Positions 47,274 to 59,706 of a DNA stretch of 64,000 nt are shown piece by piece (the first letter of the stretch is position 1; each line of letters begins with the position of its first letter). The notes under the pieces are model-generated. The model searched no databases. It saw nothing but the letters and a program-made list of their open reading frames with translations, and had not been told where the DNA came from. The stretch is from Cololabis saira (taxonomy: Eukaryota > Chordata > Actinopteri > Beloniformes > Belonidae). The stretch spans positions 33,169,361-33,233,360 of the forward strand of contig NC_084606.1 of the NCBI RefSeq assembly GCF_033807715.1, in the 5' to 3' direction. The position numbers and the translations under genes were made by a program.

Positions 47274-47821
47274 TTAAGGGAGAACAAAATTAAATAAATA
47301 TAAAAAAAATACATAAATAAATAAAAAAATATATATAATGGCAGCAACAGCGATATCAAACTACTGTGTATATATATATATATCCATACATACATACAAA
47401 CATACATACATATAAGGCACAAGTTCGAAAATAGAGATACTCATTGGTCGCCTTTGGAAAAAATCTCCAGTTTTGAAAATAATGGAAACCAAAATTCTTG
47501 AAAAATATGACCACGGTTGTATTTTTCCAAAGTAAATTTTTCCAATGGTAAAAAAACAGAAATTTGATGCAAAAAAAAAATTGAAAGTTGGAGGGGAATC
47601 ATCTTTCCAAAGTAAAAGTATGCATTTCTTAGCGAAGTATGTGACCATAATTAATATCCTGCTTTTTTTCCGGTCTAACTGAAGATCCAGTGTATCATTT
47701 AATCAATACAAATTGGAGCTTAACTCAAAATTAATTTCTAATACTGATTGTGTGAAGGAATTAATTGATTTCCAGAAACTTATTAAAAGATCACATTCCC
47801 AAAACAAACCGTCGACTTTCT

Positions 47822-48379
47822 GAAAAAAAATACATAAAAACAACTCCCTAAATGTTCATTTATTCGAATGTAAAAGCTTTCCCTGATAGCAGCTGCCATC
47901 TCTGAGCTCACTGACAGAAGTCAAAGAAACCTTTGAAGGCCATCTGACCGCCGAGTGAACTAGAGCAGCATCTCCATCCCTTTTTACTTTCGTCTTCGGC
48001 TCAATTGTAGTATTTCTGAGGATGATGTAATGAGCTCAATGATTTTGTTTCGATAAGATTTCATGCCCAGTGGATTGAAAACATAAAAAGTGTCAACACA
48101 GCTGACTCTCATTACGGTGATCTATGTAAACACTGGCCTACATTTCAAACTCCACAACACATTACTCACTTTTAACGCCGTCAGTTGGATTGTCACATGC
48201 AAACAGTAATGTAGCTGATGACTTAATGGCAAGCTGACATTGTATTAGTTTATAAAATGAAAGAGGTTTCTGTGTGTTCCTAAAGTATAATAACTCTCAC
48301 TCACAATAAAAAACGGTATAAAAGCATCAATAATTATAAAAAGCATCTTTCAGATAATTCAAACCCTTTTGTTTACAAT
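47822..48379. other. Intergenic, nothing recognised
   Basis: No element or gene signal was identified. Confidence 0.4.
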
Positions 48380-48435
48380 GTGTGCACAATTATTAAGCAA
48401 GTGAGTATTTTGACCATATCATCCTTTCTATGCAT

Positions 48436-48700
48436 GAATGTGGTTTTACTGCTATTTCAACATTTAGAGTCATCACCAGAAAAATAACACCAGAAAAATA
48501 ACTTATTTGACAATTTTCACCTGTTTCAAGTACATTTTCACTTGAAATAAGTAGGAAAATCTGCCAGTGAGACAAGATTTATCTTCTCTTTACAAGCAAA
48601 AAAATCTTGTTCCACTGGCAGATTTTTCTACTTATTTCAAGTGAAAATCTACTTGAAACAGGTGAAAATTGTTGTTTTTTCCAGTGATGAGTCTTGTTTT
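48436..48700 (+). mobile_element. 265-bp internal derivative of the CAGTACT family with its own TSD
   Basis: It contains only the central hairpin region of the CAGTACT element, from GAATGTGGTTTTACTGC to TGATGAGTCTTGTTTT. It lacks the CAGTACT ends, yet it is flanked by perfect CTATGCAT (48428-48435, 48701-48708). Removing it joins the mariner sequence smoothly. Its near-ends GAGTCATCACCAGAAAAAT and GACTCATCACTGGAAAAAA form an imperfect inverted repeat. Confidence 0.85.
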
Positions 48701-48919
48701 CTATGCATATTTTCCAACTGTAAACTGTATAAACTTGAATGTTCATTGGATTAAAGCATATTAGGTGATGTATATTGGAGGGTGGGTGTGGCCTAAGCTG
48801 TCAGAGTGTGCATAATTATTAGGCAATTTCTTTTCCTTAGACAAAATCGACCAAAGAAAAGATTCAACTGACTCTGAAACAGTTTTTAAAAAATGCTTTC
48901 AGAGGGATGTAGATGTGGG

Positions 48920-49718
48920 GAGTACTGGGGTTGAGGGGGGATGAGGGGGAATGAGGGGGGATGAGGGGGAATGAGGGGGGATGAGGGGGAATGAGGGGGG
49001 ATGGCATCCCCCCTGAAATAAAAACGGTCCAAATCATCCCACCTGTAAAACTGCCATCCCCCCTTTCCATCCCTTATGTCATTTCATCAATGAATGTGGT
49101 TTTACTGCTATTTCAACATTTAGAGTCATCACCAGAAAAATTACTTATTTGACAATTTTCACCTGTTTAAAGTAAATTTTCACTTGAAATAAGTAGAAAA
49201 ATCTGCCAGTGGAACAAGATTTATCTTCTCATTACAAGCAAAAAAATCTTGTTCCACTGGCAGATTTTTCTACTTATTTCAAGTGAAAATCTACTTGAAA
49301 CAGGTGAAAATTGTTGTTTTTTCCAGTGATGACTCTGGTTTTAAGTGTAATGAGATTTTTTTTTTACTAAAATGAGACATTTTAACTAGAAATAGGACAA
49401 ACATTCTTGTTAAGATTTAGAGTTTTTGCAGTGATCCATTTTACTTATCCTGTGAAGGACAGAGTCATATTGATAAGTTCAGAAAAGTGTTTTTTATTGT
49501 TGTGTTTTGATGTATTTGATGTAAGCCCAGTGGATATTTAAAGCTTACAGAAGGCTGCATTTAACTGCTGCTATGTCATTCCTGCAGTATTTCTGCAGGT
49601 GTTTTGGTCACTGCTATTATTTGTAATATATTATATTATTTGTAATCAGCACAAATTATCTGTCCCCATATGATAAAATCCACCATCCCCCCTGATTTTT
49701 TTCACAACTCGAGTACTG
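48920..49718 (+). mobile_element. CAGTACT-family hAT-like MITE (copy 5, complete)
   Basis: The ends GAGTACTGGGGTTG and CAACTCGAGTACTG are flanked by GATGTGGG (48912-48919) and GATATGGG (49719-49726), with one mismatch. The left end has an expanded GGGGGGATGAGGGGGAATGA tandem. The internal hairpin is intact. It lies inside the mariner copy. Confidence 0.93.
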
Positions 49719-50237
49719 GATATGGGGGTGTGATTACAGAACCATCAAAACATTTCTGGGACAAGAAATAAGTGAAGACAGATTTTTCTAAAGTTTTTAG
49801 CACTGCTGAGAGGAGAGTGACTCTTGATGGAGCAGATGGACGGACCCGCGGCTAGATCAGTCACCGGCACAGAGCTCCACGGAGCTTCCAATGAGATGAC
49901 AGCATGTTGGGAGGTGGAGTACTGGTATGGGCTGGCATTATTATGGATGAGCTAGTTGGACCTTTTCAGCCTGAAGATGGGCTTTAAATCAATTCCAAAC
50001 CTCCTGCCAGTTTTTAGAAGGCACTTTATTTAAGCAGTGGTTCAGCAAAGAGTGTGTATCCTTCCAGAAGACCGTTACTTTTTATGCAGGACAATGCTTC
50101 AACCTCAGTAGTTGAAGGCCTCCCTGCATCATAGGCCATACTCAGTTATGCAGTAACTGAAATGTTTGAGACATATTTTAGTAGTATGCACAGACATTGC
50201 TGAAGTAAGCAAGGCTCTTAAAATAAAAATAAAAGGC

Positions 50238-51530
50238 CAGGGGTCTCATCTATAAAGCTTGCTTGCGCACAAAAAGGGCCTGAAAGATGCGGACGCAAAA
50301 GCTGGGATCTAAAAAGAAAAAACTAACCGAAAAATCTGCGTATCCCTACGGCAACCCAGACCTTCCCGTAGGAACTTACTTAAGACATGGGGAACTGGCG
50401 ACGCAGGCTGTGAGGTGGTGAAATGAAGCCAGATTCATGTCATACTCTTAATAATGTCATCACATATCACAACATATATCAGACTTATAATATAATAGCG
50501 CTAATCGTGTCCCTCTGTGTTTGAAGCTCAGCGTCAGTCAGGACGCTCAGCTGCTGCTGCTGCTGCAGCCGCGGTGAGTGGGCTTGCCACCCGTCCCTGG
50601 AAATACGGAATTGTTACGTAATTGGGAATTAAAATTAATATAAAATCAGTTTATTCCGTATTTCACAATCGTCCCATGCACGTCTGTCACACACGCACAC
50701 ACTAGTTAAGCCTAATTATGCCTAAATAATGGTTCCGCATTAAATTGAGCCTACGCCGTAGGGTTACGCAGCGACGCGCACTGTACGGTGCGCGGGCCGC
50801 GTAACCTACGCCGTATGCTCTGCGTCGATTTCACGCAGAACCATAAATCAGCCTTGAGCGGCACTGAGGAGAGGAGGGGGAGCGGACTCCCATCAAGTCT
50901 TCGCACAGTGTCTTGATGATTTGCAATTACAGGCTGAGCCTACCGTTAGTTCTTAAACTGTAAAAAAAAGGGGGGGGGGGGACAAAAGCATGAGTCTGAA
51001 AAGTGGGGGGGACATGTCTCCCCGGTTCCCAGTGGAAATTGCGCCCTTGCGCCTCACTGCGTTTTATTTTCACTCGCTTTATTTTATACTATTTATATAC
51101 TATTTATACTTTTACTGTGACCACCAAATAATGTTGTTTTCCTGTCCTCCACCTCATCCTCAACATTTAGATCTCAGTCTCCGTGAAATTTAGTGGCACG
51201 GTGGCTCGACAGTCTCATTCATCCTGACACAGCAGAAACAGGCTGCAGGAAGCCGCTGCACATGCTCAGCAGGCTCATTCATATGCAAATACTACTTTGC
51301 ATTGCCCTTTTAAGGTATGAAGTGGGCGTGTAGAGGGCGGGATATGAGGCGGATTCAGCTGCGCAACCTTCCAGCTGGACTGTGATTTATAAAGCGAACA
51401 TTGCGTGCAAGTCTGCGTGCACATGGTTTTATAGATCCGGATTTTTTTTTGCGCCCGCCATTTTCGGCTTTTGGGTGTACGTACAATTTTAGTATGAATT
51501 CTGCGCACTCCATTTTAAATGAGGCCCCTG
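50238..51530. mobile_element. hAT-like element (CAGGGGYCTCAT ends)
   Basis: CAGGGGTCTCATCTATAAAG at the left and the complement CAGGGGCCTCATTTAAAATG at the right are inverted, and both are followed by TGCGCA-rich sequence. No convincing 8-bp duplication. A palindromic MITE (50707-50855) and a G-run (50971-50981) lie inside. Confidence 0.72.
50707..50855. mobile_element. GC-rich palindromic MITE
   Basis: The right arm CGCAGAACCATAAATCAGCC is intact; the left arm is diverged (AATAATGGTTCCGCATTAAA). The core contains CCTACGCCGTAGG and ACCTACGCCGTATG. Confidence 0.82.
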
Positions 51531-51818
51531 GATGGCAGCAATTGTTGCTCTAAAATGTGTACATACCGACAGTTGTGTACTCCATAATGGACCTCTATGA
51601 CATCAAAGATTTCTATTTATGAGATGATAAGCTGAATGGTTCCCTCTCTTATGTAGTGAAGATGCTTTCCAGAAGAATTTCATATTTGATATATCAGACT
51701 GCAGGAAAACTTTCCACATAACTTCACATAGTTCTTTTCTTTTCAAAATCAACTTCCTGAACTTCTGACAACTGAAATCCCCAAATTCATGCTTTTATAA
51801 ATTAAGAAATGTTCTTAA

Positions 51819-52620
51819 AGGTATTGTGACATCATTTTTAACATGCTTTTAACACTATTAAAAGTCTTGGCCAACATCCCTCAAATGTGTCTAAAAGAGT
51901 GTAACAAGAAAAACTTCAATCTGGTACTCTTTTCCTGGCTTTTTATTACAGTGTTTTTTTGCGCCGTGAAAAATGCTTCCTTTCCCCCCTTTCCTGTCAA
52001 TCATTGCTCCGCTCCTCCTCCAAACCTCCTCCTCCTCCAGCCATACGCTCACAGCGGCGTCGGAGCGACAGGCGAAGCATGCACGGAAAAGCAGGAGGGC
52101 GAACCACAGCAAACAATCATAAAAATAAAGGCATGCAAGCAGCACTGTCCCCTTATCTTAAGTCCAGTCAGTGGCCGCGGGTCTTCTTAGCAGTTTTCCT
52201 CCGGTGATTAGAACAAAAGACGCTCTAAACAGCTCCGTGTTAAGCCTAATTTATGGTTCCGCGTTAAATCGACGCAGAGCCTACGCCGTAGGGTTCAGCG
52301 TAAGGTGCGCGTCGCCGCGTAACCCTACGCCGTAGGCTCTGCGTCGGTGTAACGCGGAACCATAAATCAGCCTTTATGGGTTGCTGGAGAGGAGAGGAGG
52401 CAGGGAGCTGGGTGGAGGGGGCGGTGATTTAGCGGATCGTTACGTAACGATCCGCCACCAAACCAGGTGCGCCGTTTTTGCATAGTTATGCGGAAAATCC
52501 CAGAAAGCACACAATACACTGAATGTTAAAAGTTCGTTGTTTTTTGGGTGTAATTGATGTCAAGACACCCAACAAAACACAAAAAATCAAGAAAAATTTG
52601 TTTTTCATGTCACAATCCCT
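51819..52620. mobile_element. TTAA-TSD MITE (AGGKATTGTGACAT family)
   Basis: TTAA at 51815-51818 and 52621-52624. Arms AGGTATTGTGACATCATTTT and the complement AGGGATTGTGACATGAAAAA. It contains a palindromic MITE. Two ORFs of 82-115 codons have no recognisable product. Confidence 0.88.
52243..52373. mobile_element. GC-rich palindromic MITE with TTA TSD
   Basis: The arms AGCCTAATTTATGGTTCCGC and GCGGAACCATAAATCAGCCT are flanked by TTA (52240-52242, 52374-52376). The best-preserved palindrome of the family; the arms pair almost end to end. Confidence 0.88.
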
Positions 52621-52624
52621 TTAA

Positions 52625-53630
52625 ATTCCTTTCAGCCACTGCAGTAGTCCTCTCCGATAAACTCCTAAACCATCTTTAACCTCCAATTTCAAAACTGTCA
52701 TATTTGATCTGTGTATTTCTGAGTCCTCTGCTACACTATATATTTTTTTTACAATAAAAACGTATAAAACAAACAAATACAATAAAAAAACACATTGCAT
52801 TAATAATGATACGCTGATGTTTTAAATTTCAATATATAATAAATGCTTCAAAAATGGCATTTTGTATGTTGTGTATTATCTTATGTCAGGCTTTAAAGGG
52901 TTAATTCCCAAATCCTCTCATGTTGCCAGCGTGTTGCCAGTCCACCTAATCAGATGTTTCACCAGCCGGGTTTCAGAGCTTAACAAAACATTTCCAGTCT
53001 TATCACTCCCACACCTCTGTTTCTGTAAATTTCCTCTGTCTAAAAACGTTGTAGTTGTGTTGTTATGTAGTGTTTTGTGCACCTTTGTCCAAATAAAAAC
53101 ATGTTTTCAATGAGACGAGATTCAATCATTTCATTTATTTTCAATTCATATTTTATAACACAATCTTACCTGATTTAAACACTGGCACATTTGTAAATGC
53201 ATGATGGAAATATATGAATGTTTAATTATACACTAATTAATGTTCTTACTAATAATCCATTTGTTGGCCATTTATTCAGCCCAGAGCAACATAAATCAGT
53301 CTGTAGTGCTTTGATGGAAATGTGTTTTCTACTGAAGTAAGTGTGAGGCCAAGATGGAAAGAGTGGTGTGTAGAGCTAATGAATGAAGAGACTGATGGAG
53401 ACAAAGAGGGATGGGAGGTGAAGCACATGTAAAGGCTGAAATAAGAGCCATTTTGAAGAGACGAAAAGGTCTGTGGGAGGGGGGGGTTTCAAAGACAGAT
53501 TGCTGCAATGTCAGTAAGAATTGCTGTTGCTGAACATCCATCAGCTCCAAGTTACTTAAGATATGCTTTATTTGCTCTGTTGCTATGTCTGAGCTACACA
53601 GCAGTATGGTTTAAAGTACACAGAGGACTG
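52625..53630. other. Intergenic, nothing firm
   Basis: An AATAAA at 53092 could be a polyadenylation signal of an unknown transcript, but no exon upstream is recognisable. Confidence 0.35.
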
Positions 53631-53639
53631 TGTAGATTT

Positions 53640-54050
53640 AGAGAAGGTGTATTAGAGAGTGTTGAGGGAGGACTTGTGGTATTGCGTGAGGATGTCTGGA
53701 GCAGCAGATTAGCAGATAAGACTGGTACAGGACACATATGAGGACAGTGTGTCGGCGGTGAGGTGTATTGCACAGTAGGCGTAACAGAGCGGTTTCGGGT
53801 AGAAGTTGGACTGCATCAAGGATCGGCTGAGTCCCTTCCCGTTTGCCGTGGTGATGGATAGGTTGATAGACGAGGTCAGACAGGAGTCTTCATGAATTAT
53901 GTTTGCAGATGACTTTGAGAAGGTGGAAGAAAACCTCAAGAGAAAGGGAATGTCAGCAAGTTTAATCAAGGCAGAATAGATGCATGTAAATGAAATGAAA
54001 GTAGGTAGAACAGAAGAAGACTTCAAATATACAGCTCCACAAATTTAGGG
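53640..54050 (+). pseudogene. LINE reverse transcriptase fragment (FADD box), decayed
   Basis: In shifting frames it reads VVLREDVW, then LSPFPFAVVMDRLIDEVRQE and, after a stop, MFADDFEKVEENLKRKG...EEDFKY. This is the palm region with the catalytic F-A-D-D of a non-LTR retrotransposon common in fish. Its C-terminal part lies at 55126-55620, beyond a GGGCCC-family insert and about 190 bp of AT-rich DNA. The clade is not certain. Confidence 0.78.
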
Positions 54051-54087
54051 AATGCTAAAATGTCACATCAGAAGATGACTAATTGAA

Positions 54088-54933
54088 TTAAAGCTGCAAG
54101 CAGCGATGAACGGGCCCTCGCGCGTGCAATTTTCAACAATAAAGGTCAAGGACTCAAAACCGAGTCAGATGAAACCACCCACGACTCTTTATGTCAAACC
54201 ATTCAAAAGTTATGACAGAAAATAGGAACTATCAACTATCGACCAATCATAAGAAGGGGCGTGGCTAATTTGCACCAATGAAGGTCAAGGACTCAAAACC
54301 GAGTCCGATGACACCACCCACGAGTCTTTATGTCAAACCATTCAAAAGTCATTGCAGAAAGTAGGAACTATCAAATATGGACCAATCAGATGAAGGGGGG
54401 ACGCGCTTTTTGGTGTCTAGCGCCGTCACGGTAACGCTTTTGACTGAGAAAGTAATGCCCATCGTCGCAGGATGGAGACGCACATTTTGATGTATAACAC
54501 ACCTGGGTGCACGTTACGGTTCGGCCGTATTAACTGCCGAAGAAATGGCATAAATTGCGCCAAAATTACACAATTAATTCAAAATGGCCGACTTCCTGTT
54601 CGGTTTCGGCCATGGCTCCAAGAGACTTTTCTTTAAGTTGCGACATGATACAGGTGTGTACCGATTTTCGTGCATGTACGTCAAACCGTATTGTGGGGCT
54701 TGAGGCACGAAGTTTTCTAGGGGGCGCTGTTGAGCCATTAGGTCCCGCCCATTTATGCAAATTTTTCGCAAGACCAGATCTTGCGTGCAAAATTTGGTGA
54801 CTTTTAGGGCACGTTTAGGGGGCAAAAAGGCCCTCATTTCGTCGGAAGAAAAATAAAAACGAGGAAAACGAGAATAAAAAGAAAAATCTCCTACTTATAC
54901 AATAGGGCCTTCGCACTGTTAGTGCTCGTGCCC
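54088..54933 (+). mobile_element. GCTGCAAGCAGC/GGGCCC-family element, complete, single unit
   Basis: It starts TTAAAGCTGCAAGCAGCG and ends AGTGCTCGTGCCC, with both terminal hairpins present. The flanks are GAA (54085-54087) and TAA (54934-54936). At 846 bp it has one copy of the unit that is triplicated at 5329-7195. It interrupts a LINE. Confidence 0.87.
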
Positions 54934-55125
54934 TAATTATAGAAAATATTTACTGATTCATGTTTTATAAACTCTTGAACATGTAATGCAATATCAGTGT
55001 TAAGTGGAAAGCAAAATCATCATTCAATAAATATTACCTGTTATCATAGAAGCTGAACTGACTTGATGTTATAATCTGAAAATCAAGTCTCTATTTATTT
55101 CTGTATTAAGCTGCATATTTGTGCT

Positions 55126-55620
55126 CTACTGTTCAGAGCAATGGGGAGTGTGAAAAAAAGAGGTGAAGAAGAGAAAGAAGTGCAAGACAGAGCGCTTGAA
55201 GAAGGGTGTCAGGAGCTGTTTGTGACAGAAGAGTGGCAGTGAGCGTGAAGGGAAAGACCTACGAGGTGGCGGTGACACCAGCCCATCTGTGTGGTTAGGA
55301 GATGGGGACAGTGACAAAGAGGCAGGAAGCAGAACTGGAGGAGGCAGAGATGAAGATGCTAAAGTTTTCTTTGCGGGTGACAGTGATGGATAAGTAACAA
55401 AAACCATCACACCAGAGCACCTGCCCAAGTGGACAGTGGATACTGTGATGGAAGCGTGCTGCAGATGCACCCACCGTACCAGGCAGAGGAAAACTGGATG
55501 AGGTGAAAGATGATATGCAGTTAGTTGGGATAACAGAGGAAGATGCAGAAGACAGGGTAAGATGGAAATAGATGATCTGCAGTGGCGATCCCTGAAGGGT
55601 AAAAGCCAAATGAAGAGCTC
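55126..55620 (+). pseudogene. LINE ORF C-terminal fragment
   Basis: Frames read EMGTVTKRQEAELEEAEMKM, LKFSLRVTVMD and, further on, DDMQLVGITEEDAEDRVRW. This is the conserved C-terminal domain of the same LINE type as the FADD fragment upstream. Stops and frameshifts throughout. Confidence 0.75.
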
Positions 55621-55973
55621 TGCAGGGTTTTAACAAGTTAGAGTATTTTAGTTCTGGTTCCCTACTGGGTTTCGAATCTCCTAAAATCTCCTGTTTGCAA
55701 ACTTTATTTGCTATTTAGCATCGAGGCACAGGGGATAACATGGAATAAATTAAAACTGTCTTGAGTTAATTAAAACCTTGAGCTGGAAGATAGATCAGCC
55801 TTTACAGAGTTGTAAATGCAAGTTGCATTTCACATTATGCATGGTTACTTGGTCTATTAACAAAAATGAAACTGTGACTACATGAAGGGGATAAAAGGTG
55901 GGAATAGATCACCTGGTACAGTGGATTTTAGCTGTATGTCACAACATTTGATAAAATGAAGTACGTGTTTACC

Positions 55974-56356
55974 TAGGGCTGTGCGATTAATCGATTTTAA
56001 ATCTAAATCGGATTTATTAATCAAGACGATGTTAAAAAAAGGAAAATGGATTTTCCTTTTTTGCAGCTGGCTGCATTACAGACAGAGCTCGTCTCGTCAT
56101 CTTTGTTTGGTCAAGAAAATTGTAAATGTTGTCACTTTACTAAACTCAAGGAGGATTTACAGTATCTTTCAATTGCACTTCATTCCCAATAGGGAAATTT
56201 GTTTGCTATTTTTCTTTAAAAATAAAGATAAAATATTTGAAACAATTTATTCCATTGTCTTTTGTAGTTTTACCAAAAAAATCGAAATCGAAATCGAAAA
56301 TTGTTTTCAGAGAAAAAAATCGTGATTTTATTTTTGTCCAAAATCGCCCAGACCTA
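55974..56356. mobile_element. hAT MITE (TAGGGCTGTGCGATT ends)
   Basis: The ends TAGGGCTGTGCGATTAATCG and AAAATCGCCCAGACCTA are flanked by perfect TGTTTACC (55966-55973, 56357-56364). AAATCG motifs crowd both ends. Confidence 0.92.
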
Positions 56357-56364
56357 TGTTTACC

Positions 56365-57524
56365 TGTGGAGAACTGCCATTCTCTTATGCAAAGACAAAA
56401 AAATCTGTTTTAAAAAGTAATTGACATGAACATTTCAGGAGGTCATGACTCACGGCAGATCTGGGATATTGGTAAGTTCCATTAAAAGCGAAAAAAAAGA
56501 AAGGAACTTAATGTCACAAAACCAATTACACCAATGCTATTGCTTATTGATGATCTTAAAAGGATTTTGTTAATCTTCAGGTTTAGTCAAGCGCATGTAA
56601 GAAGAGAAGAAGAGCCTTTCATTAAAAGTGAAATGAAAATTATATGCAAATAAAACGTATTCAGAGGGTCAACAGAGTTTGTTGCAACATGGAAAACAGC
56701 AGAAATATTGTACATCATACAGAAAGGGAACATGAAAGGTCCGAACACTGATCCCTGAGGAGCCCCCCCTTTTTATTGTGTTACTAATGCATGATGACTA
56801 ACGCTGCCAAGAGGGAAGTTTGTATCTGCTAAAATGGATTAGGAAAACAACTTACACAAATAATCACAGCAAATGTAATCTTTTTAAATAATATATCTGA
56901 AGAAAAAAAAACAACAAAAAACAAAAGACTAAAAACTGAGCTAGATTCAATCAGTGCACTTTGAAACAATAAAGACTAGAGCTGATGTGCAACATCACCA
57001 AAAACAAAACAAAACAACTGACTTTTCATTTTCAAAATGGTCTTTGAACAAATGATGAATAAAGAAAAAAAAACTAAATAATGACCATTATAATTCAAAT
57101 CTAAAAGTCCAAGAAAACAGATTTGATAAATAGATGTGTTCATCAAATATAAGGATCAGTGTGCATGCTGTCTGTTTAAAAATGACATAATGGCCACAGG
57201 AAGAATTATAGTTTCAAAGACTTAGAATTATAATTATTTGTAAAAACCTGAGAAACTATCGCTCAGTTTCATATCAAGAATAATAACAGCTTCTTTGATC
57301 CGTAGGGCCTAGTGTCTTTACAATAAAGGCTCTTTTTATCTTCGAGCAGCATGACACCATAACAAGGTCCACCTTAAAAGGAAGAGGAGGTGATTGTGGT
57401 ATAAATCAAATGTACGGCTTCCAAGGCTTGGGGTTTATGTATCATTTGATACTGTTATTGTGTCTCATAGTAGGGTTATTATGTTAAGTATGGAGCCAAC
57501 AACAAGTTAAAATCAAGTAAAAAT
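56365..57524. other. Intergenic, nothing recognised
   Basis: A-rich non-coding sequence; no bounded element was found. Confidence 0.4.
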
Positions 57525-57529
57525 TTTGT

Positions 57530-57853
57530 TGTCAGTGGTTGACATTGCCCCCCAGTGTGTTTCTGTTTTGCCCCGCCTGTGTCCCATCTGCCCTGATTGT
57601 CTGCACCTGTGTCTCGTTATCCCCTGTGTATATCTGGTCTTGTCATTCCCTTGCTCCTTGTGGTTCCTTACTGTGTTTTCCTCCATGTGTCCTGCCTGTT
57701 TTTGCTCCAGTTTTCTGATCCCTGTTTTTGTGTTTTGATCCTGCTAAGCAGTGCTTTGGTTTTTGGTCCTTGCATTTTCTTTGGAATAAACCCTTTTTTG
57801 TTGCAAACTCCTGCCTCGCTCTCCTGCATCTGGGTCCTCACCATACCCTGACA
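57530..57853 (+). mobile_element. Solo LTR (copy 2)
   Basis: It starts TGTCAGTGGTTGACATT and ends CCCTGACA. The flanks TTTGT and GTTGT differ at one base. It closely matches the LTR at 29784-30113 and carries AATAAA near 57785. No internal region. Confidence 0.82.
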
Positions 57854-57858
57854 GTTGT

Positions 57859-58427
57859 GTTTCATGAAAGTCTAACACTTTTATGTATAGTATTTTTGAT
57901 AGGAAAAATTTTTGCTTGAAATTTTCTTTGAATCTTCTTTAAATGTAATTAACCCATCTAAATGTCATTTTCACATGTGTCTTCCAAAATATTACCTCAC
58001 AATACCTAAATTGCCCCTAGAAGAGGCCCAGCACTCAATAGCCAGCCCTCCGGATAAAGTGCACGCAAATCTCCATTAGTGCCAGACTGAAAACATTCAG
58101 TCTTAGGCAGCCTAAAGTGCTTTTGGACTAAATACTTTGAAATACTAATGGTTTTCAGGGCTGGGGAACTCCCCAAAGGATAACACACCTCCACGACGTT
58201 TAACTTCAGTTGCATTTATTCACTCGTATGATAGAACAGTGTATGCCTTTTGCAACATCAGCCTTCCATGTTCCTCAGTAAACTTAAGCTCATCAAGTGA
58301 TTGGAAACTTAGTGGATTTTAGACCACTAAAGCATCAAACATATTTAAACATACAGGAAAGGCTTTAGCCTGCAGATCAACACCCTATAGTTTTAAAGTG
58401 GACTTCCTATCCAGACACCCGGTCAGT
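57859..58427. other. Intergenic, nothing recognised
   Basis: No element or gene signal was identified. Confidence 0.4.
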
Positions 58428-58435
58428 GTTAAACC

Positions 58436-59197
58436 CAGAGGTGGGTAGAGTAGCCAAAAATTGTACTCAAGTAAAAGTACTGTTACTTCAGAATAATATG
58501 ACTCAAGTAGAAGTAAAAAGTAGTCATCCAAATCATTACTTGAGTAAAAGTAAAAAAGTACTTGATGAAAAAACTACTCAAGTACTGAGTAACTGTTGAG
58601 TAACGTCTGATTTATTTTTTTAACACAACCATTCAAACAGACAAAAGTACAAAATAATCATCTTCAGGCAAATTAAATCAATAAAATAATAAAATAAATT
58701 AAAATGAATACAAAATAAAAAATAGCTTAAATTAAAATAATCTTAAAGTAAATTCAAATATTTTAATTCATCATACAATAAATAAAATAATAACAGAATA
58801 AAAAATAAATTAAGCACAAGTAGCACAAAATTTCAAGCCTTTGTACTTTTCTTTTTTAACCAGCAGAACTAGAACAAACATGAACTCATAGAAACTCTGT
58901 GTGTGTTTGAGTCTGTGTAAATGTGACAAAACATGCAAAAACAAATATTTTTCCCAAAGAATCACCCAGTGATGTCATGAGATTGACGCGTACGTGGATA
59001 AAAGGGATAAAAGAAAAGTAACAGCTCAACGTAGCCTAATGTAGCGGAGTAAGAGGAACAGTTTCTTCTTCACAAATCTACTCAAGTAAAAGTAAAAAGT
59101 ATAGTGATTCAAAACTACTCCTAAAAGTACTAAATTTCCCAAAACTTACTCAAGTAAATGTAACTGAGTAAATGTAACTCGTTACTACCCAATTCTG
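58436..59197 (+). mobile_element. hAT element (CAGAGGTGGGTAG ends)
   Basis: The ends CAGAGGTGGGTAGAGTAGCC and the complement of GTTACTACCCAATTCTG are flanked by perfect GTTAAACC (58428-58435, 59198-59205). Subterminal repeats of the CTCAAGTAAAAGTA type fill both ends. No transposase remains. Confidence 0.94.
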
Positions 59198-59205
59198 GTT
59201 AAACC

Positions 59206-59706
59206 CGTTGAACCAGCATCACCCTGGAAACTTTGAAGGTAAAAACCAAGCACTATTCAGGAACACCTATGACTTATTTAACACCAAACACCCTGCAATG
59301 AGGCGATGCGTTTCTCAAGTCTTATCAGTTGTAGAGGCTGCCAGACAGGCTGCTTCTTGATTATAATCATCTGTCATTATGACTGGCTCCATTACAAAAG
59401 TGTGCTGCGCTGTACTCACCGTTAGCTCCAAACTATTGATGTCCTTCATGAACTGTGATAGCATTCCACTCCGGTTATGAATAAAGAGGTTTTGTTCCTC
59501 TGAGCGCTTATGGTGTTTTGGAACAGCTCTGTGCTGGAGAGAAAGTAAAAATGTTCTCATGATATATAGTTAATAAAAGAGGAAAAAGCAAAGACCCATG
59601 AAAGGTAAAATATATGGTCAGATCCAAGCTCTTTCTATATAAAAATGAGAAACGTCTATCAATGAAACGTATTCATGTGATTTACCGCAGAGACTCGACT
59701 ACAGAA
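59206..59706. other. Intergenic, nothing recognised
   Basis: No element or gene signal was identified. Confidence 0.4.

Larger units (their letters stand above)
46797..47805 (-). mobile_element. Retroposed LINE 3' end, minus strand, with TTAA MITE inside
   Basis: A T-run starts the insert and the 16-bp direct repeat AAACCGTCGACTTTCT flanks it (46781-46796, 47806-47821). This is a clean target-primed insertion. AT-rich non-coding sequence near 47400-47805 (TTTTTCCAAAGTAAA and similar) is probably a LINE 3' region; the clade is not clear. The MITE at 46934-47273 came later. Confidence 0.83.
48380..50195 (+). pseudogene. Tc1/mariner-type transposon with dead transposase, hit by two MITEs
   Basis: The left end GTGTGCACAATTATTAAGCA and the subterminal copy GTGTGCATAATTATTAGGCA (near 48807) are typical of a fish mariner group. 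Coding remnants: an N-terminal part near 48841-48919, then, after the second MITE, RRVTLDGADG, GGGVLVWAGIIMDELVGPF and, shifted, LLFMQDNA. QDNA carries the second catalytic Asp position of the DDE/D triad. Stops and frameshifts are frequent. The last third, with the third acidic residue and the right terminal repeat, is missing. Nested elements occupy 48436-48700 and 48920-49718. Confidence 0.85.

Noticed and set aside
53508..53741. 77-codon ORF with a hydrophobic stretch, possible small membrane protein
   Set aside because: Its second half overlaps decayed LINE reverse transcriptase sequence, so it is part of that pseudogene region.
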